DNA of 64,000 nucleotides from DGNJ01 sp002388905 (GTDB lineage Bacteria; Pseudomonadota; Gammaproteobacteria; Pseudomonadales; Porticoccaceae): the NCBI GenBank assembly GCA_036843405.1, contig DAITSJ010000018.1, positions 1 to 64,000 of the forward strand, given 5' to 3'. The first letter of the stretch is position 1; each line of letters begins with the position of its first letter. The translations under genes and the position numbers were made by a program. The notes under the pieces were generated by a model, which saw only the letters and a list, made by a program, of their open reading frames with translations, did not search any database and was not told the DNA's origin. This document shows, piece after piece, positions 41,529 to 51,475 of this stretch.

Positions 41529-43544
41529 CTAAAGCTCTCCCTTGAGGCGTTTGGCAAAGGCCTCGAAGTTGTAGGGGCGCCCCAGGAAGTCATGAACCAG
41601 TTCCGACGCCGGCCGGGTCCCGCCCGGCGCAAGCACCCTGTCCCGGAAGCGGGTGGCCAGCTCGGTGCTGCGCAGGCCTTCTTTTTCGAATTCGCTGAAC
41701 ATGTCCAGGGCGATGACCTTGGACCACATATAGGTGTAGTAAAGGGCGGAATAGCCGTTCAGGTGGCCCAGGTTCGCATAAAAGTAGGTGTCCTCCTGGT
41801 GGGGCAGGGGAGAGTACTCCGCTTCCAGCTCGAGCATTTTATCGAGCAGGTCGAACTGCTCCGGGGGCAGGCGATGAAACTCCAGGGACATGGCCGCGTA
41901 GTACATTTGAATACTGACCGTGAGGCCCTCGCCCAGGTGGCGGGCCTCGTTGATTTTGGCCACCAGTTCGCCGGGAATCGGCTCGCCCTGGTCGTTGATG
42001 GCGAATGTCTGCAGGGTTTCCCGGTCGTACATCCACTCCTCCAGCATCTGGGAGGGGGCTTCCACAAAATCCCATTCCGTGGCGATGCCGCTGAGGGCGG
42101 CCCAGCGCTGGTGGCCGCCGAAAAGGGCATGCAGCAGATGGCCGAATTCATGGAGGAAAGTCCGTACCTCGCTGAACTCCATGGGGGTGTCGGGATCGCT
42201 GCCGCCGGCAAAATTGCATACCAGCGTGGATACGGGTAACTGCTCGCCGGCGATCCCGGTGCGGGTCGTGAAGGCGGCGGCGTGCTGGTATTTGCCTTGC
42301 CGGGGATGCATGTCCATGTGAAAGCGGGCAATCAGTTCGCCGTCCCGGTACATTTCGTAGGATTCAACGCTGGGGTGCCAGGTTTCCGTGTGCCAGGGTT
42401 TGATGGTGACATCGAAAAGGTCCGTCACCAGCCCGAAAATACCGTCCCGGACCTTGGCGTAGGAAAAATACTGGCGCAGTTCGGCGGCGTCCACCTGATA
42501 CTGGCTCTTGCGGATCTGCTCCTCCAGGTACATTGCCTGCCAGCGTTGCACGGTATCCGCCTTGGCCCGCGTCTTTCGCAATTCCGCCAGCAGCCTTTCC
42601 ACGTCCTTTTCCGCCGCCGGCGCGGCCAGCTTGTGAATACGCCGGATAAAGGCCCTGGCATTGTCGGCGCTGCCGATCATCTTGTCGGCGGTAATGTAAT
42701 CCGCGAAATTGTCGAAGCCGAGCAAGCGGGCGAGCTCATGGCGCCTGGCGAGCAGTTGTTCCAGAATTTCCCTGTTTTCCGGGTGGGCGCGGGAACGGTC
42801 CGCCTGGCGCAACCGGCGCCGCACCTCATCCGAGCGGGCATAGGTGTACACGGGGATGGTGTCGGTGTAGCGGGTGGAAAGGCGGATCTTGCCGTTCTCC
42901 TGGACCGGGCGGTTGGCGATAAAATCCTCCGGCAGCCCGACCAGTTCTTCGGTATCTACCTCGATATAGCGCACATCTTCCAGGATGTTGCGGTCGAACA
43001 ACTGGCCGAGCCGGGTGATTTCCTCGTTGAGAGCGCGGATTTTTTCCCGGGTTTCATCATTCTTGTCGACGCCGGCCAGGCGGAAGTTGCGCAGGGTGAC
43101 GAAGTGGTAGCGGCGGGTATCCGCCGGCTCCCCGGCGACATTCACGGCCTCGACGGCTTCATAGACGGGACGGGACAGGGACAGGCGGGTGGCCAGGTTG
43201 TTAAAGGCCGCCGTGCAGTCCCGGGCGACATCGCGAACGTCGGCATCGGGATGGACCGATTCATAGAGCGACGACTGATTGAGGGCATCGCCCAGGCGCA
43301 ACTCGAAGGCGTTGAGAGGCGCCAGCACCCGCCCCGCGTTGTAGGGCGCTTCAATGGACTCGAGTTGCCGGAAATCCTGCTGAAAGCGGTCCAGATTGGT
43401 GTCGCACTGGTTCCGGTAAGCCGCTGCCGTGGGTGACAGCGCCGGCGCAGGCTGCTCGCCGGCCCCACCCTGGTCGGCCCAGAGAGGGCAGGCAATCAGG
43501 AGTGCGAGGGGAAACATGAACCGGCTGGCGGCGTTAGAGCGCAT
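41529..43544 (-). CDS. Exported M3-family zinc oligopeptidase
   Basis: 671 residues. The zinc site is HEFGHLLHALFGGH (His465, Glu466, His469) with the third ligand Glu in WDFVEAPSQMLEEW. The order of blocks matches thimet-oligopeptidase-type M3 peptidases. A signal peptide (FPLALLIACPLWA) indicates a periplasmic or secreted form, whereas OpdA and Dcp homologues are often cytoplasmic. It should cleave short peptides for nutrition. The gene is alone. Confidence 0.88.
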   Translation of the reverse strand: MRSNAASRFMFPLALLIACPLWADQGGAGEQPAPALSPTAAAYRNQCDTNLDRFQQDFRQLESIEAPYNAGRVLAPLNAFELRLGDALNQSSLYESVHPDADVRDVARDCTAAFNNLATRLSLSRPVYEAVEAVNVAGEPADTRRYHFVTLRNFRLAGVDKNDETREKIRALNEEITRLGQLFDRNILEDVRYIEVDTEELVGLPEDFIANRPVQENGKIRLSTRYTDTIPVYTYARSDEVRRRLRQADRSRAHPENREILEQLLARRHELARLLGFDNFADYITADKMIGSADNARAFIRRIHKLAAPAAEKDVERLLAELRKTRAKADTVQRWQAMYLEEQIRKSQYQVDAAELRQYFSYAKVRDGIFGLVTDLFDVTIKPWHTETWHPSVESYEMYRDGELIARFHMDMHPRQGKYQHAAAFTTRTGIAGEQLPVSTLVCNFAGGSDPDTPMEFSEVRTFLHEFGHLLHALFGGHQRWAALSGIATEWDFVEAPSQMLEEWMYDRETLQTFAINDQGEPIPGELVAKINEARHLGEGLTVSIQMYYAAMSLEFHRLPPEQFDLLDKMLELEAEYSPLPHQEDTYFYANLGHLNGYSALYYTYMWSKVIALDMFSEFEKEGLRSTELATRFRDRVLAPGGTRPASELVHDFLGRPYNFEAFAKRLKGEL

Positions 43545-43782
43545 GGAGTTCTCCTTGTCTATGCTGCGGAACCGGCCCCGGCGCGATGCGCAGAGACGGC
43601 CAATGGCAACCGAGTATAATGGCTTTGCCCGGATTGAACGAGATACGCTTTCTGTTTAGAGTCTCGCTGTTTCCGCCCGGCGCCCTTCCTGGTCGTCCTG
43701 ATCCAGGGTGCCCCGACAGTTCCGGGAACGGTTTCCGGCAAGACAGCGACCCGGTAAGACAACTATCAGGAGATAAACCGCA

Positions 43783-44256
43783 ATGCAACAGCCCAAGATC
43801 GGCAACATGGCACCGGCTTTCACCCTCCAGAACCAGCGTGGCGAGAAAGTGAGCCTCAGGGATTTCAAGGGTGACAAAAACGTGGTCCTGTATTTCTATC
43901 CCAAGGCCATGACCCCTGGTTGCACCACCCAGGCCTGCGGCATCCGCGACAGCCGGAAAGAGTTCGATAAGCTGGACACCGTGGTTTTCGGCCTCAGCCC
44001 CGATCCGGTCAGGCGCCTGGAAAAGTTCGAGCAGAAGGAGGGACTCAATTTCGACCTTCTATCCGACGAAGACCACGCGGTCGCCGACAAGTACGGCGTC
44101 TGGGGTCCCAAAAAATTCATGGGCAGGGAGTTCGACGGCATCCATCGCATGACCTTTATCGTGGGCAAGGATGGTCGCCTCAAACATATCATGCCCAAGG
44201 TCAAGACCAAGACCCACCACGAGGATGTCCGGGGCTGGATCCGGGAGAACCTGTGA
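43783..44256 (+). CDS. bcp: Bcp/PrxQ-type peroxiredoxin
   Basis: 157 residues. The peroxidatic Cys47 and resolving Cys52 lie in MTPGCTTQACGIRD, five residues apart, as in atypical 2-Cys PrxQ. FTLQNQRGEKVSLRDFKGDK and VVLYFYPKA are family blocks. It reduces hydroperoxides with thioredoxin. It stands upstream of yajC with a 75-bp gap. Confidence 0.93.
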   Translation: MQQPKIGNMAPAFTLQNQRGEKVSLRDFKGDKNVVLYFYPKAMTPGCTTQACGIRDSRKEFDKLDTVVFGLSPDPVRRLEKFEQKEGLNFDLLSDEDHAVADKYGVWGPKKFMGREFDGIHRMTFIVGKDGRLKHIMPKVKTKTHHEDVRGWIRENL

Positions 44257-44331
44257 TGGCGGCGCCGTTGTGGCCGCGGGGGGAAACGGTTAAAGTGCCG
44301 CTTTTGATTTTTATCGATGCGAGGTCTTTTG

Positions 44332-44676
44332 ATGAGTGACGCAATGCAAGTGCCCATGGATATGATCACCCTGGCCCAGGCGGCGCCCGCCCAGCAGGCG
44401 AACCCTTTGATCACCCTGCTGATGTTCGCCGGCCTTTTCGTATTCATGTACTTCCTGATTATCCGCCCCCAGCGCAAGCGCCAGAAGGAACACCAGCAAC
44501 TGGTCAGCAGCCTCAACAAGGGCGACGAGGTGGTCATGAACAGCGGCCTGCTGGGCAAGATCACCAAGCTGGATGACGACTACCTGGAATTGTCCGTCAA
44601 CGACAACGTCAATCTCAAGTTCCAGAAATCCGCGGTGCATGCCGTGCTGCCCAAGGGCACGATCAAGGCCATCTGA
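44332..44676 (+). CDS. yajC: Preprotein translocase subunit YajC
   Basis: 114 residues: one membrane helix (LLMFAGLFVFMYFLIIRPQR), then the YajC cytoplasmic domain KGDEVVMNSGLLGKITKLDD. YajC associates with SecDF at the translocon. The usual neighbours tgt, secD and secF are not here, so this is an isolated yajC. GAGG precedes the ATG at 44332. Confidence 0.9.
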   Translation: MSDAMQVPMDMITLAQAAPAQQANPLITLLMFAGLFVFMYFLIIRPQRKRQKEHQQLVSSLNKGDEVVMNSGLLGKITKLDDDYLELSVNDNVNLKFQKSAVHAVLPKGTIKAI

Positions 44677-44803
44677 GCCGGATACCGCTATGCCCGGGTT
44701 GGCAGGTGAGTGATTGGAGCGCTTTCCCAACGCCATATATCGCGCAGATAGTTTTTTGTCACCCTGCTAGACTGGGTTTCACCGAAACAATATCGACCGT
44801 ACC

Positions 44804-45826
44804 ATGAGCCAGCCCGTCCTTCCCGCCAAACTGGACCTCGCCCGCACGCCGACACCGTTCCATGCTCTGGATACGTTGTCGGCACGGCTGGGCGGGCCGC
44901 GACTCTGGGTGAAGCGGGACGACCTCACCGAGTGCGCCTCGACGGGCAACAAGATACGCAAGCTGGAGTACACCCTGGCCCGGGCCCGGGAGTCCGGGTG
45001 CGATACGCTGATCACCAGTGGCGGGCTCCAGTCCAACCATTGCCGGGCCACGGCGCTGCTGGGCGCACGACTCGGCTTTAAGGTGCACTTGTTGCTGCGG
45101 GACGAGGGCAATTTCGACGAGGTGCCCGACGGCAATCTCATGCTGGATTACCTGGCCGGGGCCGAGATCTCCATCTACCCGAAAAGCCGGTTTTTTACCG
45201 AGCACGCCGAGTTGCTCGAACACTGGCGCCGACACTATATCGATGAAGGCCGCACGCCCTGGGTGATTCCCGTGGGCGCCAGCGACGGTCACGGCGTCTG
45301 GGGTTATGTGGGCTGTGCCCGGGAACTGGCGGACGATTTTGCCCGGGCCCGAATTGCTCCCGAAGTCCTTTTCCACGCCACCGGCTCCGGCGGCACCCAG
45401 GCCGGCCTCACCGCCGGCGCCCGCCTGTACAACCTGCCCTGCCGGGTGGTGGGCATGGCCGTTTGCGACAATGAAGCGTATTTCCAGAAAAAGGTCAGGT
45501 CCGACCTGCGTCACTGGCAGTCCCGCTATGACCCGGATGTGGACGTGGAGTCGCTGACTATCGAGGTGAATGACCATTACATCGGCCCCGGGTACGGTGT
45601 CGCCACGGAAGAGATTTTCGAGACAATCCGCCTGGTGGCGGAAACCGAAGGGCTGGTGCTCGATCCGGTTTACAGCGCCAAGGCGTTCCATGGCATTATC
45701 GGGGAAATCCGGGCCGGGCGCCTTGCCCGTGGAAAAGACGTGGTTTTCGTCCATACCGGCGGCATCTTCGGATTGATGGCGCAGCGGGACAACCTGGGAA
45801 TCACCCGGCCCTCCCGGGAACTCTGA
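44804..45826 (+). CDS. D-cysteine desulfhydrase / ACC-deaminase-family PLP enzyme
   Basis: 340 residues of fold-type II PLP enzymes. The PLP lysine is Lys50 in TECASTGNKIRKLEY, followed by ITSGGLQSNHCRATALLGAR (the substrate-carboxylate loop). ATGSGGTQAGLTAG holds the phosphate-binding loop. The closest characterised types are D-cysteine desulfhydrase (DcyD) and 1-aminocyclopropane-1-carboxylate deaminase; the two are not easily told apart. D-cysteine desulfhydrase is the more likely in gammaproteobacteria. Confidence 0.82.
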   Translation: MSQPVLPAKLDLARTPTPFHALDTLSARLGGPRLWVKRDDLTECASTGNKIRKLEYTLARARESGCDTLITSGGLQSNHCRATALLGARLGFKVHLLLRDEGNFDEVPDGNLMLDYLAGAEISIYPKSRFFTEHAELLEHWRRHYIDEGRTPWVIPVGASDGHGVWGYVGCARELADDFARARIAPEVLFHATGSGGTQAGLTAGARLYNLPCRVVGMAVCDNEAYFQKKVRSDLRHWQSRYDPDVDVESLTIEVNDHYIGPGYGVATEEIFETIRLVAETEGLVLDPVYSAKAFHGIIGEIRAGRLARGKDVVFVHTGGIFGLMAQRDNLGITRPSREL

Positions 45827-45873
45827 TAGCCGGGTACCTACAAACAAGCCCATAACAACAAGAGCAAGCAGCC

Positions 45874-47202
45874 ATGTTCGAGACCGCACTCAACGCTGTC
45901 AACGGCTTCATCTGGGGGCCGGTGATGCTGGTGCTGATCCTGGGTACGGGGCTTTACCTGATGCTCGGCCTTCGTGGCATGCCCCTGCGCAAACTGGCGT
46001 ATGCATTCCGCCAGCTGGCCGCCGGTCGCGTCGGCTCCGGGGAAGGGGAGATCAGTCCCTTCAATGCTTTGATGACATCCCTGTCAGCGACCATCGGTAC
46101 CGGCAATATCGTCGGTGTCGCCACTGCCCTGGGTATCGGCGGACCGGGCGCCCTGTTCTGGATGTGGTGCACCGCCCTGGTGGGCATGGCCACCAAATAC
46201 GGCGAAGCGGTGCTGGCGGTTCACTACCGGGAAACCGATGAACGGGGCCAGAAAGTGGGCGGGCCCATGTACTACATCCGCAATGGCCTGGGTCGGCGCT
46301 GGGCCTGGCTGGGCGGGCTTTTTGCCGTTTTTGGCACTGTGGCGGGTTTTGGTATCGGCAATTCGGTTCAGGCCAACTCGGTGGCGGATGCCCTGGGCGC
46401 CGCCTTTTCCGTACCCGAACCGGTAACCGGTCTGGTGCTGGCGGTGCTGGTGGGGCTGGTGCTGCTCGGCGGTATCAAGCGCATCGGCAAGGTCGCCGGC
46501 AGGCTGGTTCCTTTTATGGCGCTGGCCTACCTGGCCGCCACCCTGGCTGTGTTGTTGCTGTTTGCGGAGGCCATTCCCGGGGCTTTTGTGCTGGTGGTAA
46601 AAAGCGCCTTCACCCCGGTCGCGGCCGGCGGCGGCTTTGCCGGCGCCACGGTGATGCTGGCCATCCGCATGGGAGTGGCCCGGGGTATTTTCTCCAACGA
46701 GGCGGGGCTTGGCAGTGCCCCCATAGCCCATGCCGCGGCGGAGACCAACAGCCCCGTGCGCCAGGGCTTTATCGCCATGCTCGGCACCTTTATCGACACC
46801 CTGGTGGTGTGCACCCTCACGGGGCTGGTGCTGATTGTCACCGGGGCCTGGAACAGCGGCGAGGAGGGTGCCGCCATCACCGCCCTGGCCTTTGACACGG
46901 CGCTGCCCCAGGGCGACAGGGTGGTGGCCCTGTCCCTGTCGCTCTTCGCTTTTACCACCATGCTGGGCTGGAGCTACTATGGCGAGCGCTGCGTGGAATT
47001 CCTGCTGGGCATCAGGGCCATCGTTCCCTTTCGCGTTCTCTGGGTGGCGGTGGTTTTTGTCGGCGCCAGCGTCCACCTGGACCTGGTGTGGACCATCGCC
47101 GATACGCTGAACGGCATGATGGCGATCCCCAACCTGATCGCCCTGTTGCTGTTGAGCCCGGTTGTTTTCCGTCTTACCCGACAGTTTTTCGAACAACGGT
47201 AG
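45874..47202 (+). CDS. AGCS-family sodium:alanine (glycine) symporter
   Basis: 442 residues, about 11 membrane helices. The signature SATIGTGNIVGVATALGIGG and the block IFSNEAGLGSAPIAHAAAET are typical of AGCS transporters, which import alanine or glycine with Na+. The ATG is 47 bp after the PLP enzyme on the same strand, so the two may share a transcript (amino-acid uptake plus use). Confidence 0.9.
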   Translation: MFETALNAVNGFIWGPVMLVLILGTGLYLMLGLRGMPLRKLAYAFRQLAAGRVGSGEGEISPFNALMTSLSATIGTGNIVGVATALGIGGPGALFWMWCTALVGMATKYGEAVLAVHYRETDERGQKVGGPMYYIRNGLGRRWAWLGGLFAVFGTVAGFGIGNSVQANSVADALGAAFSVPEPVTGLVLAVLVGLVLLGGIKRIGKVAGRLVPFMALAYLAATLAVLLLFAEAIPGAFVLVVKSAFTPVAAGGGFAGATVMLAIRMGVARGIFSNEAGLGSAPIAHAAAETNSPVRQGFIAMLGTFIDTLVVCTLTGLVLIVTGAWNSGEEGAAITALAFDTALPQGDRVVALSLSLFAFTTMLGWSYYGERCVEFLLGIRAIVPFRVLWVAVVFVGASVHLDLVWTIADTLNGMMAIPNLIALLLLSPVVFRLTRQFFEQR

Positions 47203-47231
47203 GGGGACGCGGCGACCCTGGCGGCCGCGGG

Positions 47232-48086
47232 CTACCCGTACCGGGCCAGGATACGCCTGACCGAACCCCGGTAACCTCCGCCGAACAGGTTCAGGTGGTT
47301 GAGCAGGTGGTAGAGGTTGTAGATATCGCACCGGTCGCGCCAGTCCGGCGCAATCTCTGAAGCCGCTTCGTAGGCTCGATAAAAGGCCTCGCTGAAACCG
47401 CCGAACAGCGTGGTGAAGGCCAGTTCCGCCTCGGCCCAGCCATAGTGGGCGGCGGGGTCGATCAATACCGGCTCGCCGTTGCGGTTGCAGAGGAAGTTGC
47501 CGGACCAGAGGTCGCCGTGGATCAGGCTCGGGGGCTGCTTTGGCACCAGTTCCGGCAGCCGGTCGATAACCCGCTCCAGGCCGGTCATTTCCCCGCTGTC
47601 CAGCAGCCCCCGTTCCAGAGCCAGCCGGCCCTGGTGGCGCAGGCGGTGTTCCGCGAAAAAGGCATGGCCGTCGGTGCTGTCGGGGTTGGGCTGGGGTGTC
47701 AGGCCGATATAGTTGTCGCCGTCGAAACCGAAGCTTTCCCGGCCGTGGCGGTGCAGGGCGGCGAGGGCCTCGCCGAATGCCTGCCAGAAGCCGTCCTGGG
47801 GGTGGCCGGTTTCGATCAGCTCCAGCAGCAGGAAGTGTTCCCCGACGGCAATAACGCCGGGCACGGGCAGTGTGCCGGTTCGGGCGATTGCCTCAAGCCC
47901 GTGGGCTTCGGCGTCAAATAATCCGGGTGGCGGGGAAGCGTGGTGTTTGAGGAAGAAGCGCTCGCCGGTGCGGCCGGTGAGCGACCAGGCCTGGTTGATA
48001 TCGCCGCCGGCGACGGGGTCGGCCCGCTCGAGGGGCGATTCCAGGATGGCCTCCACCTGTTTCTGAACAGCCTGTGGTAGCGGCAT
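47232..48086 (-). CDS. Fructosamine-3-kinase family protein
   Basis: 284 residues with the aminoglycoside-phosphotransferase-like fold: the nucleotide region FFLKHHASPP, the catalytic loop SLIHGDLWSGNFLCN (His-Gly-Asp) and the metal loop VLIDPAAHYG. Fructosamine kinases phosphorylate glycated amines so they can be removed from proteins. Bacterial members act on low-molecular-mass ribulosamines and similar. Single gene, convergent with the symporter. Confidence 0.88.
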   Translation of the reverse strand: MPLPQAVQKQVEAILESPLERADPVAGGDINQAWSLTGRTGERFFLKHHASPPPGLFDAEAHGLEAIARTGTLPVPGVIAVGEHFLLLELIETGHPQDGFWQAFGEALAALHRHGRESFGFDGDNYIGLTPQPNPDSTDGHAFFAEHRLRHQGRLALERGLLDSGEMTGLERVIDRLPELVPKQPPSLIHGDLWSGNFLCNRNGEPVLIDPAAHYGWAEAELAFTTLFGGFSEAFYRAYEAASEIAPDWRDRCDIYNLYHLLNHLNLFGGGYRGSVRRILARYG

Positions 48087-48193
48087 GATGGCTCGTGCTC
48101 GTCTCGAAAGGGTGTTGCCAGCATAGCTTTCGATGGCTGGCCAGGCAAAGCGCCTTAATGGATAATGGCGGCAATGGCAAAGGAGTCTTGCGT

Positions 48194-49099
48194 ATGGCAG
48201 CCAATCTGGGCGACAAGCTGGTTATCGCCATATCCTCCCGGGTACTGTTCGATCTTACGGAGAGCGACCGGGTGTTCCGGGAAGAGGGCCTGGCGGCCTA
48301 TTCCCAGCACCAGATCGACCGGGAGAACGAGGTTCTCGAACCCGGGGAAGCCTTCCCGCTTGTTCAGAAGATGCTGCGCATCAATGAAAAACTGGGCGGC
48401 GAACCGAGAGTCGAGGTGATCCTGCTTTCCCGCAATTCCGCCGATACCGGGCTGCGGGTTTTCAATTCCATCGAACACTACAAGCTCAATATCACCCGCG
48501 CCGCCTTTTGCGGTGGTGAAAGCCCCTACCGCTATGTCTCGGCATTCGGCTGCCACCTGTTTCTCTCCACCCAGGCCGAAGACGTGCGCAATGCCCTCAA
48601 GAACGGTGTCGCGGCGGCCACTCTCTTGCCGTCTTCGAAAACCCATAGGGACGACGACGAACTGCGCTTTGCTTTCGACGGCGACGCGGTGATTTTCTCC
48701 GACGAAGCGGAAAAAGTGTTCAAGCAAAAGGGCCTGGAGGAATTCGCCCGCAGTGAGAAAGCCTCGGCACGGGAACCCCTGAACGCCGGCCCCTTCAAGA
48801 ATTTCCTGTCGGCGCTGCATCGTCTGCAGGCGGAGTTCAAGCCCAATGAATGCCCCATTCGCACGGCCCTGGTGACGGCCCGCTCCGCACCCGCCCACGA
48901 ACGGGTCGTGATGACCCTGCGGGCCTGGAATATTCGTATCGACGAATCCCTGTTCCTGGGCGGGTTGCCCAAGGGCGAGTTCCTCAAGTCCTACGGTGCC
49001 GATGTCTTTTTCGACGATCAGCAGCAGCACTGCGAATCCGCCAGCCCCCATGTTTCCACCGGGCATGTACCGCACGGGGTGGCCAACGAAAGGGGGTGA
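48194..49099 (+). CDS. Cytosolic 5'-nucleotidase family protein
   Basis: 301 residues of the 5'-nucleotidase family PF06189 (NT5C1-like). The start LVIAISSRVLFDLTESDRVF has the family opening with the changed HAD-type motif, and FAFDGDAVIFSDEAEKVF carries the acidic motif. FFDDQQQHC is near the end. It should dephosphorylate nucleoside monophosphates. The ATG at 48194 has AAGGAG upstream; the longer frame is not used. Confidence 0.85.
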   Translation: MAANLGDKLVIAISSRVLFDLTESDRVFREEGLAAYSQHQIDRENEVLEPGEAFPLVQKMLRINEKLGGEPRVEVILLSRNSADTGLRVFNSIEHYKLNITRAAFCGGESPYRYVSAFGCHLFLSTQAEDVRNALKNGVAAATLLPSSKTHRDDDELRFAFDGDAVIFSDEAEKVFKQKGLEEFARSEKASAREPLNAGPFKNFLSALHRLQAEFKPNECPIRTALVTARSAPAHERVVMTLRAWNIRIDESLFLGGLPKGEFLKSYGADVFFDDQQQHCESASPHVSTGHVPHGVANERG

Positions 49100-49345
49100 C
49101 TTGTTTCGGGCGGTGTACCTGTGACGACTGACACCGTCAAACCTGTGCTCCTGAATAAATTTTGCCCTGCGTGTTGTCTGTCCCTGTGTCCCGGTTTGGG
49201 TTGTGAAGGGCATCCGGCGCCCGACGTCAAGCGGACAGATAGTCGGCTCGCCAATCCCGTCCGGACACATGACCGGCACTAAAGCTGGAGGCCGTTTCCG
49301 GTTGTATTCCCCGACGTCGCTGATATAAAATGCGCGCCTCTGAAC

Positions 49346-49422
49346 AGGCACGTAGCTCAGTTGGTTAGAGCACCACCTTGACATGGTGGGGGTCGGTGGT
49401 TCGAATCCACTCGTGCCTACCA
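49346..49422 (+). tRNA. tRNA-Val (GAC)
   Basis: 77 nt with the acceptor arms AGGCACG/CGTGCCT, D arm TAGCTCAGTTGGTTAGAG, anticodon loop TTGACAT (GAC), T arm GGTTCGAATCC and an encoded CCA. It closely matches E. coli tRNA-Val(GAC). Confidence 0.95.
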
Positions 49423-49533
49423 GTTTTTCCCCGGCGGGAACTGGCCCGCCACAGCGTCGGTTTAGCACCGTCGCATTGCAAATACCCACGTGGCCTTTGG
49501 TAGGGGTCACCACTGGAAGTGAAGGAAGGATTC

Positions 49534-51471
49534 ATGCCGGATATTACTCTCCCCGATGGCAGCCAGCGTCATTACGACGCCCCTGTGTCCGTTCACCGGG
49601 TGGCCGAGGATATCGGTCCCGGCCTCGCCAAGGCCGCCCTGGCGGGCAGGGTGGACGGTAAGCTGGTGGATACCGACTACGTGATCGACGCCAACAGCGA
49701 CCTGGCCATTGTCACCGGGCGCGACGAGGAAGGCCTGGAAGTTATTCGCCATTCCTGTGCGCACCTGCTGGCCCAGGCGGTGAAGGACCTCTTTCCGGAA
49801 GCCCAGGTCACCATCGGTCCGGTAATCGAGGATGGCTTTTACTACGATTTCGCCTTTGACCGGCCCTTCACGCCGGAAGACCTGGAGAAAATCGAGGCCC
49901 GAATGCAGGAAATCGCCAAGGCGGACTACCCGGTGGTTCGCGAGGTGATGGACCGGGACGAGGCGGTGGATTTTTTCCGGGGCATGGGCGAGGAATACAA
50001 GGCCGAGATTATCGCTTCAATTCCCTCCGCCGAGGATATCTCCCTCTATCGGCAGGACGATTTTATCGACCTGTGTCGGGGCCCCCATGTGCCCAGCACC
50101 GGCAAGATTCCCGCCTTCAAGCTCACCAAGGTGGCCGGCGCCTACTGGCGGGGTGATTCCAGCAACGAGATGCTCCAGCGCATTTACGGTACCGCCTGGG
50201 CCAGCAAGAAGGACCTGAAGGCCTACCTGCGGCGCATGGAAGAGGCCGAAAAGCGCGACCACCGGAAAATCGCCAAGCGGCTCGGTCTTTTCCATATGCA
50301 GGAGGAGGCGCCGGGCATGGCCTTCTGGCATCCCCGGGGCTGGACTGTCTACCAGGCCATCGAGCAATACATGCGCCGGCAGCAGAACCGTCACGGCTAC
50401 CGCGAGATTCGCACGCCCCAGGTGGTGGATTACAGCCTCTGGCAGAAGTCCGGTCATGCCGACAAATTCGGCGACGACATGTTCGCCCTCCATGCCGAGG
50501 AGCGGGACTACGCCATCAAGCCCATGAATTGCCCCTGCCATGTGCAGGTGTTCAACCAGGGCCTGAAAAGCTACCGTGACCTGCCCCTGCGCCTGGCGGA
50601 GTTCGGTTCCTGCCACCGCAACGAGCCTTCCGGCTCCCTGCACGGCCTGATGCGGGTGCGCGGCTTCACCCAGGACGATGCCCACATCTTCTGTACCGAA
50701 GATCAGATCCAGGGCGAGGTGGCGGATTTCATCGACTTTCTGCACGAGGTTTATGCCGATTTCGGTTTCGACGAAGTCATCTACCGGCTGTCCACACGGC
50801 CGGAACAGCGGGTGGGCTCCGACGAGATCTGGGACAAGGCCGAAAAGGCGCTGGCCGAGGCCCTCGACAGCAAGGCGCTGCCGTGGGAGCTTTTGCCCGG
50901 CGAGGGCGCCTTCTACGGCCCCAAGATCGAGTTCTCCCTGAAAGACTGCATCGGCCGTATCTGGCAGTTGGGTACCATCCAGGTGGATTTCTCCATGCCC
51001 GGCCGCCTGGACGCCCAGTATGTGGCGGAGGACGGCTCCCGCCAGGTGCCGGTCATGTTGCACCGGGCGATCCTGGGATCCTTCGAGCGGTTTATCGGTA
51101 TCCTGATCGAGCACTACGAGGGCGCTTTTCCGCTCTGGCTGGCACCGGAGCAGGCGGTGGTGCTCAATATCACCGACAAACAGGCCCCCTATGCCCAAAA
51201 AGTGACGGAAGCATTGCAAAACAAGGGCTTCCGGGCGATAAACGACTTGAGAAACGAGAAAATCGGTTTTAAAATCCGCGAGCACACTATCCAGAAGGTT
51301 CCCTACCTGGTCGTTGTCGGCGATAGGGAATCGGAAACGCAGACCGTGGCAGTTCGCACTCGATCCGGCGAAGATCTGGGCGCCATGTCCCTTGAAGCGT
51401 TTTCAGAACGCTTGCGGGAAGAGGAACTGAGCCGCGGTCGCTTACTAGTGGATCAACCAGACGGGAGATAG
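49534..51471 (+). CDS. thrS: Threonyl-tRNA synthetase
   Basis: 645 residues. An N-terminal TGS domain is followed by the editing (SAD) domain with HSCAHLLAQAVKDLFPEAQ. The class II core contains the zinc Cys in KPMNCPCHVQVF, motif 2 (SCHRNEPSGSLHGLMRVRGF) and motif 3 (HRAILGSFERFIGILIEHYE). The anticodon domain ends the protein. Start at 49534 with GAAGGAAGG upstream; a GTG at 49519 is possible. First gene of the block thrS-infC-rpmI-rplT, with the infC start five bases after its stop. Confidence 0.97.
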   Translation: MPDITLPDGSQRHYDAPVSVHRVAEDIGPGLAKAALAGRVDGKLVDTDYVIDANSDLAIVTGRDEEGLEVIRHSCAHLLAQAVKDLFPEAQVTIGPVIEDGFYYDFAFDRPFTPEDLEKIEARMQEIAKADYPVVREVMDRDEAVDFFRGMGEEYKAEIIASIPSAEDISLYRQDDFIDLCRGPHVPSTGKIPAFKLTKVAGAYWRGDSSNEMLQRIYGTAWASKKDLKAYLRRMEEAEKRDHRKIAKRLGLFHMQEEAPGMAFWHPRGWTVYQAIEQYMRRQQNRHGYREIRTPQVVDYSLWQKSGHADKFGDDMFALHAEERDYAIKPMNCPCHVQVFNQGLKSYRDLPLRLAEFGSCHRNEPSGSLHGLMRVRGFTQDDAHIFCTEDQIQGEVADFIDFLHEVYADFGFDEVIYRLSTRPEQRVGSDEIWDKAEKALAEALDSKALPWELLPGEGAFYGPKIEFSLKDCIGRIWQLGTIQVDFSMPGRLDAQYVAEDGSRQVPVMLHRAILGSFERFIGILIEHYEGAFPLWLAPEQAVVLNITDKQAPYAQKVTEALQNKGFRAINDLRNEKIGFKIREHTIQKVPYLVVVGDRESETQTVAVRTRSGEDLGAMSLEAFSERLREEELSRGRLLVDQPDGR

Positions 51472-51475
51472 CGTT

